From an uncultured Oscillospiraceae bacterium (GTDB lineage Bacteria; Bacillota; Clostridia; Oscillospirales; Acutalibacteraceae), in contig URDW01000033.1 of the NCBI GenBank assembly GCA_900546735.1, forward strand, positions 1 through 15,566: DNA of 15,566 nt, written 5' to 3'. Numbering within the stretch: position 1 is the first letter of the stretch; each line of letters begins with the position of its first letter. The notes below the pieces were generated by a model. That model did not search any database. It had not been told where the DNA came from and saw only the letters and a program-made list of their open reading frames with translations. This document shows, piece after piece, positions 9,366-15,534 of this stretch. Both the position numbers and the translations under genes were made by a program.

Positions 9366-9394
9366 CTGCCGCAGGCAAGCGATGCCTGCGGCAG
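9366..9394 (-). other. Strong hairpin between binding protein and ATPase genes
   Basis: A perfect 12-base GC-rich stem (CTGCCGCAGGCA at 9366-9377 with its complement at 9383-9394) has a 5-base loop. It sits 29 bases after the binding protein stop. There is no T-run, so it is probably an mRNA stabiliser or partial attenuator. Such elements often keep the binding protein message more abundant than that of the ATPase and permease (known from maltose-type operons; applied here by inference). Confidence 0.7.
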
Positions 9395-9423
9395 ATGGAT
9401 AAAATTTGTTTGCTTCGTCTGAA

Positions 9424-10512
9424 TCAAGTGAAGGACTGATAGTTGGCAACGTTTTCAGGCGTCACGTTCTCGCAGGCGATCACATGATCCTGGGTAACCT
9501 CTTTGCCGTCCAGATGATCGACCATATCCTGAATAGCCGTCTGGATCATAGAGGGGCTGTAGGTAACCGACATAACGCCGCCGATCTGACCTGCAATCTC
9601 CTGATAGCTGTTGCCGCGCAGAACTTCATAATACTCGTCCAGGCCGCCGCAGCCGGTGATAAACGGTTTGGTCTCATAGATGGCCTGTTTGGTGGAATCG
9701 GCAATACCGCCGCCGTTCAAAGCCTCCAGAATGCCCATAGCAAGCTCGTCGTCTTCCGCATAGAACCATTTGATCTCGGCGTTGGACGGATCGCCCATAA
9801 GGGTTTCATAAGACGTCTTCGTGTCGGAACGGCTCCAGTTCATAGCGCCGGAGAAAGTGATGGCACTGTCGATCTGTTCCTGGGTCCACTGCTTGTCAGC
9901 AGCAATGGTTGCGCCGTTGAATTCTTTTTCACCAAGCAGGTACTGCGTAAAGCCCTCGTCACGCAGCGTGGTTACCGAGGAAGTATCGCCCTGATACACA
10001 TATACTCTGTCGCCAGGGTTCATGCCGTTTTCTACAAAGTAAGCGGCTGCGCCGGCGCCAATGCCGGAGTTGTCGCCCTTAACGTTGGAAACAGCCGTGG
10101 AAGAAACAGCGTCGATGATTCTGTCAAACGCAACGTACGGAATGTTATTGTCCACCAGCTGCTGGATCGCAGACTGCACGGTGTCATCCATCGGCTGAAT
10201 AACGACCGCAATATTCTTTTCATTCTTCGCCACAATGTCTTCGACCTGCGTGATCTGGTCAGCTGCATCGGTAGCCGTAATGACTTCTGCGGAGTATTTG
10301 CCCGCGTCATTGATCTCCTTCGCCTTTTCCTTTGCAAACTTTGCAACGGAACCGGTCCAGCCGTGGTCTTCTGAGGCCGTCAGCACATAAATGTGCGTCT
10401 TTTCGCCGGAAGCACTGCCGCCCGTGTCATCGCCGCCGCTTGAGCAGGCTGCGAACGTGGCCGCCACAAGGACTACTGCCAGAAGTATGGCCAGTATTTT
10501 TTTAAATTTCAT
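9424..10512 (-). CDS. Sugar-binding lipoprotein of the ABC transporter
   Basis: A 362-residue periplasmic-binding-protein-like domain of the ribose/galactose type (PF13407). The N terminus is a lipoprotein signal (MKFKKILAILL...) with lipobox F-A-A-C23, so the mature protein is tethered to the outside of the membrane. A polar SSGGDDTGGSASG linker follows. Family motifs include IPYVAFDRIID and GDNSGIGAGAAAYF in the first lobe region, and YAEDDELAMGILEALNGGG, the usual xxDxxAxGxxxAL helix. It captures the sugar and delivers it to the RbsC-type permease. The start at 10512 has GGAGG 7 bases upstream (10519-10524); the open frame extends to 10662 but overlaps the preceding gene. The ligand cannot be named from these residues. 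Confidence 0.93.
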   Translation of the reverse strand: MKFKKILAILLAVVLVAATFAACSSGGDDTGGSASGEKTHIYVLTASEDHGWTGSVAKFAKEKAKEINDAGKYSAEVITATDAADQITQVEDIVAKNEKNIAVVIQPMDDTVQSAIQQLVDNNIPYVAFDRIIDAVSSTAVSNVKGDNSGIGAGAAAYFVENGMNPGDRVYVYQGDTSSVTTLRDEGFTQYLLGEKEFNGATIAADKQWTQEQIDSAITFSGAMNWSRSDTKTSYETLMGDPSNAEIKWFYAEDDELAMGILEALNGGGIADSTKQAIYETKPFITGCGGLDEYYEVLRGNSYQEIAGQIGGVMSVTYSPSMIQTAIQDMVDHLDGKEVTQDHVIACENVTPENVANYQSFT

Positions 10513-10555
10513 GAAAATCCCTCCATAAATTATTTTTTTCGGCTTGCGCCGTATT

Positions 10556-11476
10556 TTAAATAACGAACTGGCGCATATAATCGCGCGCAAGGTGGATCGA
10601 GTCAATGATCCGCTCTTTACTGGACTCAAAGGCTTTATCCTCGATTTCCAGCACGGCAGCACCTTCGTAACCGATGTCGGTCAGGGCGCTGACGAATTTA
10701 CCCCAGTTGACGTCGCCAAGGCTCGGAATTTTGGGGCTCATATAATCGAGCGGGTACGCCATCGTTCCGCAGGCCTTCAGCTTCTCCGGGTACAGCTTAA
10801 TGTCTTTAAAATGCACATGAAAGATCTTGTCTTTAAATTCATAGACCGGGCCGATGTAATCAAGCATCTGCCATACACAGTGCGACGGGTCGAAATTGAT
10901 GCCAAGCGCTTCGCTGCCGACCACATCGAACACCTTTTTCCAAAGCACGGGCGACGTCATGAGGTTCTGCCCGCCGGGCCACTGGTCTGCACCGAAAAGC
11001 ATAGGACAGTTTTCGATGGCAACGCGCACATGCTTTTCTTCCGCATGGCGCATGATCGGCGGCCAGACTTCGGAAACGATCTTCAGGTTTTCCTCCACTG
11101 TTTTCGACTGGTCGCGGCCAATGAATGTGGTGACCATGTTGACGCCCAGCGCCGCAGAAAGATCGATTAGCTTCATAATGTGTGCGATTGCCGCCGCGCG
11201 CTTTTCCAAATCCGGATCCAGCGTGTTGGGATAATAGGCAAGCGACGAAATCTCTACATTCTTCTGCTTGCAGTAATCCTGCACATACCGGATCTTGGCG
11301 TCATCCGCTGCGACCGCATCCACATCAAAGTGACTGACACCGCCGTAGCGCCGCTCGGCTTTTCCGCGCGGCCAGCAGGCCAGTTCTACACAGGCGAAGC
11401 CGTTTTCCGCCGCGAAATCGATCACCTCTTCAAACGACCAGCCGTCCAGAATGGAGCTCAAAAGTCCAAACTTCAT
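10556..11476 (-). CDS. Sugar phosphate isomerase/epimerase-like TIM barrel (AP_endonuc_2)
   Basis: A 306-residue TIM barrel of the xylose-isomerase-like AP_endonuc_2 family (PF01261), which includes IolE, IolI, sugar 3-epimerases and the catalytic subunit of C-glycoside deglycosidases. A divalent metal site can be traced: E155 in RVAIENCPM, D196 and H199 in NFDPSHCVW, H222 in HVHFKD, and E277 in VLEIED. The GADQWPGGQN loop (162-171) is probably substrate-facing. The ATG has the best ribosome binding site in the window, AGGAGGTGAT (11480-11489), overlapping the stop codon of the oxidoreductase, so the two are coupled. Paired with a Gfo/Idh/MocA enzyme it should act on an oxidised (keto) sugar, cyclitol or glycoside; the exact reaction is unknown. 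Confidence 0.9.
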   Translation of the reverse strand: MKFGLLSSILDGWSFEEVIDFAAENGFACVELACWPRGKAERRYGGVSHFDVDAVAADDAKIRYVQDYCKQKNVEISSLAYYPNTLDPDLEKRAAAIAHIMKLIDLSAALGVNMVTTFIGRDQSKTVEENLKIVSEVWPPIMRHAEEKHVRVAIENCPMLFGADQWPGGQNLMTSPVLWKKVFDVVGSEALGINFDPSHCVWQMLDYIGPVYEFKDKIFHVHFKDIKLYPEKLKACGTMAYPLDYMSPKIPSLGDVNWGKFVSALTDIGYEGAAVLEIEDKAFESSKERIIDSIHLARDYMRQFVI

Positions 11477-11487
11477 TCCATCACCTC

Positions 11488-12525
11488 CTATCCATTCGTA
11501 CTTACCGTTTTTCCGGTCCGGGAAGATTCCAGACTCGCAAACACAGCCCGCATTGCACTGAGCACATCTTCGCCGGAGATCGGCGGCGGTGTGTGCGTAA
11601 CGAGCGAATGCACAAACATGTCGATAATGCCGGACTTCGTCTGGTTGTCATTCGTCTGAATGCGGTCGATGTCGTAATACACCTTTTCCCCGTTTCGCAT
11701 AACGAGTTTCAGCGAATAGTCCGGATCGTCATAAATATGCAAAATGCCTTTTGTGCCGTAAATCACAGTGGAGTTGTCCTCTGCACCGTAAAATGTCCAG
11801 CTGGCCGTCATGGTGCCGACCACGCCGCCGCTCATTTTATAGATGCAAAACGCGTTGTCGTCCACGCCGATCAGGTTGCCGTCCGGCGTGCGCTTATCCA
11901 GCGTAACAACCCTGGCCGTCGTCTCCACGACACGCTGCGAGAGTAAGAACTGGATCAGATCGGTTTTGTGGACACCGAGGTCAGCCATGGCGCCCATCTG
12001 CGCGCGGTGCTTGTCGAAGAACCAGCTGTTCATGCCCGGGTCGATGCTCCACGTTTCGGGGCCGCCGTGGCCGAACGTTGTGCGAAACGAAACAACATCG
12101 CCGATCACATGGCTGTCGATCAGTTCCTTGGCCTTGACATGCGCTTTGGCCAGGCGCTGATTTTGACCGATCATCAAATAGCGGTCACAGGACGACGCCG
12201 CATCGACCATGCGGATACAGTCCTCCAGCGTTGTCGCCATAGGCTTTTCACAAAGCACATGCTTACCGGCTTGGAGCGCATCGATCGACGTTTGGGCATG
12301 TGCGTTGTTGGCCACACATACGCTGACTGCGTCGACCGCGGGATCTGCCAAAAGCTCTTCGGCTGACGCGTAAGCGCGGCCGCCGTATTTTTCAGCCAGC
12401 GCCTGCGCCCTTTCCATATTAAAATCATAATATCCGACGATCTCGCTGTTTGGATTGTCCAGATACTCCGGTATATGTCTCGTTTGTGCGATCTTGCCGC
12501 AGCCGATGATACCTACACGAATCAC
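11488..12525 (-). CDS. Gfo/Idh/MocA family NAD(P)-dependent oxidoreductase
   Basis: A 345-residue oxidoreductase with an N-terminal Rossmann fold (IRVGIIGCGKIAQTRHIP, glycine motif at 8-13), the family CEKPMA motif with K94, and a C-terminal domain carrying MADLGVHKTDLIQFLL, whose Asp/His belong to the catalytic set. Relatives oxidise inositols, glucose derivatives or glycosides, often at C2 or C3. The start is GTG at 12525, chosen because the Rossmann strand begins there and AGAGGGGG lies 8 bases upstream. The frame is open to 12627 but the extra 34 residues do not resemble the family. The GTG overlaps the TGA of a small leader ORF. It is the first main gene of the operon. Cofactor preference and substrate are not determined. 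Confidence 0.92.
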   Translation of the reverse strand: MIRVGIIGCGKIAQTRHIPEYLDNPNSEIVGYYDFNMERAQALAEKYGGRAYASAEELLADPAVDAVSVCVANNAHAQTSIDALQAGKHVLCEKPMATTLEDCIRMVDAASSCDRYLMIGQNQRLAKAHVKAKELIDSHVIGDVVSFRTTFGHGGPETWSIDPGMNSWFFDKHRAQMGAMADLGVHKTDLIQFLLSQRVVETTARVVTLDKRTPDGNLIGVDDNAFCIYKMSGGVVGTMTASWTFYGAEDNSTVIYGTKGILHIYDDPDYSLKLVMRNGEKVYYDIDRIQTNDNQTKSGIIDMFVHSLVTHTPPPISGEDVLSAMRAVFASLESSRTGKTVSTNG

Positions 12526-12596
12526 GAAGAACGCCCCCTCTGCCCGAAATGAAATGTTTTCAAATTCATTCGTATCCTGTAACTCAAACTTACCAT
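12522..12596 (-). CDS. Small leader ORF, 24 residues, coupled to the oxidoreductase
   Basis: The reading frame MVSLSYRIRMNLKTFHFGQR plus four residues begins at an ATG preceded by AGGGGGTGAT (12601-12610), nine of ten bases identical to the AGGAGGTGAT found before the TIM barrel gene and similarly spaced. Its TGA overlaps the oxidoreductase start codon as GTGA (12522-12525). It may be a translated leader that coordinates translation of the first operon gene. The peptide is basic, with no recognisable domain. Alternatively, the true first gene starts here and a base has been lost; a normal family N terminus at the GTG argues against that. Confidence 0.5.
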   Translation of the reverse strand: MVSLSYRIRMNLKTFHFGQRGRSS

Positions 12597-12640
12597 TTTC
12601 ATCACCCCCTTTCAATATCTTCGTCACGGTTTCTACATTT

Positions 12641-12670
12641 CTTATAACAAAGTCTCTTAAAAATAGGCAA
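12641..12670 (-). promoter_or_regulatory. Candidate promoter of the sugar operon
   Basis: Read on the minus strand, TTGCCT (12665-12670, four of six) is followed after 18 bases by TATAAG (12641-12646, five of six), and the leader ORF start is 44 bases downstream. The inverted repeats at 12697-12723 lie just upstream of this -35 box. Confidence 0.5.
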
Positions 12671-12696
12671 AAAGACGAATCCGCAAGCGTTTTTTC

Positions 12697-12723
12697 TGAA
12701 AACTTTTCATTTTTTTATGAAAA
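12697..12723. promoter_or_regulatory. Overlapping inverted repeats, candidate LacI-family operator
   Basis: TGAAAACTTTTCA (12697-12709) is a perfect 6-base inverted repeat around one C. It overlaps a second one, TTTTCAT, six T, ATGAAAA (12704-12723). Both lie between the divergent promoters of the operon and of the LacI-type gene, where an autoregulated LacI protein would be expected to bind. LacI-family sites usually have a central CG; here the centre is a single C or a T-run, so the assignment is tentative. Confidence 0.5.
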
Positions 12724-12726
12724 ATA

Positions 12727-12756
12727 TTTGCATTTTTTTCAACACGGCGCTATAAT
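12727..12756 (+). promoter_or_regulatory. Promoter of the LacI-family regulator gene
   Basis: A perfect TATAAT lies at 12751-12756, with TTTGCA (12727-12732, four of six) as -35 at 18-base spacing. The start codon is at 12797. It is divergent from the operon promoter. Confidence 0.6.
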
Positions 12757-12796
12757 AACATCAAATACAGCCTGTACGATTCAAACGGAGTAAAAC

Positions 12797-13813
12797 ATGT
12801 CTAAAAAAGTAACCATTCAAATGCTTGCTGAGTACACCGGTCTTTCCCCCGCCACGATCTCGCGTGTGTTTAACCACAGCAACCTTGTAAAAGAGAGCAC
12901 GCGCCGGCAGGTGGAAGAGGCGATGACGGCGCTCGGCATGCCGCCAGCCCCGGCAGCAGCGCAAAAAGAAACGTTAAAGCCGACTATCATTTTAAATATT
13001 CCCGATATTGAAAACAATTATTACCAAAAAATCATATCCGGCGCGACCGTTTCGGCCAAAGCCCACAACTGCAATGTGTTTGTCTACGAAAGCAGCCTGC
13101 GCAACAAGCGGCTGTACGATTTTATCGACATGCTGCAAAACGTGCAGGCAAGCGGCGTGATCACACTCAATAACCTAACGGTGGAAGCGCTGCACAAAAT
13201 CAACAATACCGTACCGGTGGTGCAGTGCAGCGAGTATAACCCCGAAGCGAACATACCTTATGTAACTATTAATAATTATCAGTCTGCCCGTTACGCTACC
13301 GAGTACCTGATCTCGACCGGGCGCAATAAAATTGCATTTTTAAACGGGCCGCTGAACTTCCGCTACGCCCTGGAAAGGCGGCGCGGCTTTGTGAGCGCCA
13401 TGGAAAATGCAGGGCTCTCTGTGCCGAACAACTGGATCGTGCAACTGCCGAAAATCAATTTTGATATGGCATACGCCTCAGCCTGCCAGCTGCTGGACGC
13501 CGATGTGATCCCAAACGCATTTTTTGCCATTTCCGATATTCTGGCTGCCGCAGCCATCCGTGCGGCGAGACAGTTTCAGCTGCGCGTGCCGGAGGATATC
13601 TCGGTGATTGGGTTTGACAACATTGACATATCCATGATGACGACGCCGTCCATCACAACGGTCAGCCAGCCCTGTTTCCAAATCGGTTACACCGCCTGTG
13701 ACATGCTGATCGACCTGATCAGCAACCCAAGCACCGTCTCCAAAACCATTCTGCTCAACACAGAACTGATCGTGCGTGAATCCACTGTTTCCCTCTCGGC
13801 CAGACGGTACTAG
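12797..13813 (+). CDS. LacI-family transcriptional regulator
   Basis: A 338-residue regulator with an N-terminal LacI helix-turn-helix (VTIQMLAEYTGLSPATISRVFNH, residues 5-27) and a ribose-binding-protein-like effector domain. That domain shows YATEYLISTGRNKIAFLNGP, ALERRRGFVSAMENAG, AFFAISDILAAAAIRAA and VPEDISVIGFDNIDISMMTTPSITTVSQP, all standard for the family. The usual hinge-helix sequence (YxPNxxARxL) after the HTH is replaced by GMPPAPAAAQKETLK (47-61). The ATG has CGGAG 6 bases upstream. It is divergent from the sugar operon, which it most likely represses until the imported substrate or a product binds. The effector is unknown. There is no T-rich terminator right after it. Confidence 0.93.
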   Translation: MSKKVTIQMLAEYTGLSPATISRVFNHSNLVKESTRRQVEEAMTALGMPPAPAAAQKETLKPTIILNIPDIENNYYQKIISGATVSAKAHNCNVFVYESSLRNKRLYDFIDMLQNVQASGVITLNNLTVEALHKINNTVPVVQCSEYNPEANIPYVTINNYQSARYATEYLISTGRNKIAFLNGPLNFRYALERRRGFVSAMENAGLSVPNNWIVQLPKINFDMAYASACQLLDADVIPNAFFAISDILAAAAIRAARQFQLRVPEDISVIGFDNIDISMMTTPSITTVSQPCFQIGYTACDMLIDLISNPSTVSKTILLNTELIVRESTVSLSARRY

Positions 13814-14105
13814 GTAAGCCGCTGCGCACAGCGCCTTCGGTGCCTGCCCGGCACGACAGATATATTGCATTTGCACAATACCGCATGCGCTGCAAAAAAA
13901 CTGTCAAATCCAGACACACGTTCCGGAAAAGGACACAGCATACAGCCTTTGTTTTTATAGTACAAAATTATTGGAATGTACTGATTTTTACGAAAGCCCT
14001 GTTGTTCACAATTCAGAAATAAAAAATTAAGAATTTATACACAATATAAAGACTGCTGTCTATTTGAGACAAAGAACTCCTATATTCGACCGATTTATTG
14101 CTACT

Positions 14106-14125
14106 TTTTCGCTTTTTTGCGAAAA
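14106..14125. repeat. T6-centred inverted repeat upstream of the PadR gene
   Basis: The arms TTTTCGC and GCGAAAA are perfect complements around six T. Size, spacer and outer bases match the 12704-12723 element before the LacI-family gene (TTTTCAT, six T, ATGAAAA). It lies about 90 bases upstream of the PadR -10 box. It may be a protein-binding site or a hairpin. Confidence 0.5.
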
Positions 14126-14215
14126 GGATGTAGATAATTTGCCGAAACGTACACAAACTTTAAGCAAACAGCCAATCCTTTTCGTTAAAAATATATTTAT
14201 TTTGCGAATTTATTG

Positions 14216-14224
14216 TGGTATAAT
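14216..14224 (+). promoter_or_regulatory. Extended -10 promoter of the PadR gene
   Basis: TGG followed directly by TATAAT (14219-14224) forms an extended -10 element, which can work without a good -35; the hexamer at the -35 position (TTTATT) is poor. The TTG start codon lies 33 bases downstream of the -10 box. Confidence 0.65.
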
Positions 14225-14256
14225 CAGCATGAAATCCAACCCAAGGAGTGATAAAG

Positions 14257-14601
14257 TTGGGACAGAATAAAGACAATTTCAAACGCGGAACAGCAGAACT
14301 TCTGGTGCTGCACCTGCTGATGGAAAAGGACCTGTACGGGTATCAGATCACCCAGGAATTCTCGCAGCGCAGCGGCGGCGTTTATACAATGCTGGAAGGT
14401 TCGCTTTACCCCATTCTTTACAGGCTGACCGACAACGGCTATATCAGCGATTACACCAAGCCGGCCGGTGTGCGCAGAATGCGCAAGTACTATCATATTG
14501 AAGAGAAAGGCAAAACATATTATCGGGAGATCTTAAAAGATTACGATGATATTACCGACAGCATCAGCCAGATTTTGGGCAGAACGCCGACGCCGGACTA
14601 A
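14257..14601 (+). CDS. PadR-family transcriptional regulator
   Basis: A 114-residue winged-helix regulator of the PadR family (PF03551), small subfamily: ELLVLHLLMEKDLYGYQITQEFSQRSGGVYTMLEGSLYPILYRLTDNGYI is nearly a textbook PadR N-terminal domain, followed by the wing (KPAGVRRMRKYYHIEEKGK) and a short C-terminal dimerisation helix. The start is taken as TTG at 14257: AAGGAG (14243-14248) stands 8 bases before it, whereas the in-frame GTG at 14248 lies within the ribosome binding site itself. Such proteins usually repress nearby membrane or transport genes and themselves. The next gene is a symporter, but a terminator-like stem separates the two, so the target is uncertain. Confidence 0.92.
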   Translation: MGQNKDNFKRGTAELLVLHLLMEKDLYGYQITQEFSQRSGGVYTMLEGSLYPILYRLTDNGYISDYTKPAGVRRMRKYYHIEEKGKTYYREILKDYDDITDSISQILGRTPTPD

Positions 14602-14616
14602 CGCCAACACCAAAAC

Positions 14617-14644
14617 GCCTCATGCACTGTGTGCATGAGGCTTT
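14617..14644 (+). terminator. Probable terminator after the PadR gene
   Basis: A perfect 11-base stem, GCCTCATGCAC (14617-14627) with GTGCATGAGGC (14631-14641), has a TGT loop and is followed by only TTT. It starts 15 bases after the stop. The short T-run makes it a weak intrinsic terminator. Confidence 0.6.
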
Positions 14645-14673
14645 GCGCGTTTGATGAAAACGCTGCTGTTCAA

Positions 14674-14735
14674 ACCGCACCGGAAATAAACGCCGTGTTT
14701 TCCTGCAGGCGGCGCAAACCCAAACCAGGTGCGGT
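14674..14735 (+). other. Possible structured leader upstream of the symporter gene
   Basis: ACCGCACC (14674-14681) is exactly complementary to GGTGCGGT (14728-14735). Inside it, CGCCG (14691-14695) pairs with CGGCG (14710-14714), and CCTGCAGG is itself a palindrome. The nested stems suggest a folded leader RNA or a regulatory site, but I cannot match them to a known riboswitch class. Confidence 0.35.
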
Positions 14736-14742
14736 CTGCACA

Positions 14743-14803
14743 TTTGCATTGCAAACGCAATAAATCTTTCAGCGAATCTGCGGCATGCAAAACAAAATGC
14801 AAA
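14743..14803. promoter_or_regulatory. TGCAAA repeats and palindrome before the symporter gene
   Basis: TTTGCATTGCAAA (14743-14755) is a perfect 6-base inverted repeat around one T. TGCAAA occurs again as direct copies at 14786-14791 and 14798-14803. This cluster, 33-93 bases before the symporter start, could be an operator, for instance for the neighbouring PadR protein. I found no convincing -10/-35 pair for the symporter in this spacer. Confidence 0.35.
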
Positions 14804-14835
14804 CGGCACGCTCTGTTTTGTTCAGGAGGGATCAT

Positions 14836-15534
14836 ATGGAAAGAGAAAAGCTAAAATCCCGGCTGGGATTCATCCTGCTCTCTGCAGGCTGCGCGATCGG
14901 CATCGGTAACGTATGGAAGTTCCCCTATATTGCCGGCCAGGGCGGCGGCGGAACTTTTGTATTGTTCTACATTCTTTTTCTTGTCATTCTCGGCCTGCCG
15001 ATCCTCAGTATGGAATTTGCTGTAGGCCGTGCCTCGCAAAAAAGCCCGGTAAAAGCCTACCAGGCGCTTGAAAAACCGGGGCAGAAATGGCACATCCACG
15101 GTTACCTGACCCTGATCGGGTGCTACCTTCTGATGATGTACTACACCTGCGTTTCCGGCTGGATGCTGCACTATTTTTACCTAACGGCTGCCGGAAAGCT
15201 GGAGGGGCTGGACACAGCCGGCGTGGAAAGCGCCTACAACAATATGCTGGCAAGCCCCGGTACGATGGCGTTTTGGACACTGGTCGTTGTTGTGGTTGGC
15301 GTTATCGTGTGCGCCAAGGGGCTGCAAAGCGGCCTGGAGCGCGTCACCAAGGTCATGATGATCGCACTGCTCGCCATCATGGTCATTTTGGCCGTCAACA
15401 GCTTTACTATGGACGGCGCAAAAGAGGGACTTTCTTATTTCCTGCTGCCCGATTTTGACCGCATGAAAGAGGTAGGCGTGGCGCAGACCATGGTGAGCGC
15501 CATGAACCAGTCGTTTTTCACGCTGAGCCTGGGC
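14836..15534 (+). CDS. Sodium:neurotransmitter symporter family transporter, 3' truncated
   Basis: The N-terminal 233 residues of an SNF/NSS family (PF00209) Na+-coupled transporter, the LeuT-like group that imports amino acids or related compounds. The first helix GCAIGIGNVWKFPYIAGQGGGGTF (18-41) holds the unwound, sodium-binding GxGNxWxFPY region, and ILGLPILSMEFAVGR (51-65) is the second family signature. Further helices follow up to AMNQSFFTLSLG, the start of the sixth-helix region with the substrate-site FF. The ATG has AGGAGG (14824-14829), 6 bases between. The reading frame continues past 15534, but those bases are sequencing adapter, so the end of the real gene is missing; residues LSLIHISEPT are artefact. 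Substrate cannot be assigned. Confidence 0.92.

Larger units (their letters stand above)
13814..14256. other. Non-coding spacer between the LacI and PadR genes
   Basis: I see no convincing gene in these 443 bases; the short open frames here lack ribosome binding sites and family resemblance. The first 40 bases hold two small GC-rich hairpins (13820-13833 and 13840-13854) without T-runs, which may mark the end of the LacI transcript. The remainder becomes AT-rich and contains the inverted repeat at 14106-14125 and the PadR promoter. Confidence 0.6.

Noticed and set aside
9339..9449. N-terminal extension of the ATPase upstream of 9338
   Set aside because: It would read through the intergenic hairpin and the end of the binding protein gene, while a good ribosome binding site supports 9338.
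9406..10374. Plus-strand open frame of 322 codons
   Set aside because: It is antisense to the sugar-binding lipoprotein gene, which has signal peptide, ribosome binding site and family motifs.
10540..10551. Small hairpin CGGC/GCCG between the TIM barrel and binding protein genes as terminator
   Set aside because: Only four base pairs and no T-run on the transcribed (minus) strand.
13840..14270. Two small plus-strand open frames (60 and 68 codons) in the LacI-PadR spacer
   Set aside because: No ribosome binding sites, no plausible protein features, and the second overlaps the PadR promoter and start in another frame.
14602..14835. PadR and symporter genes as one operon
   Set aside because: A stable terminator-like stem and a 234-base spacer separate them, so co-transcription is not supported, though partial read-through remains possible.
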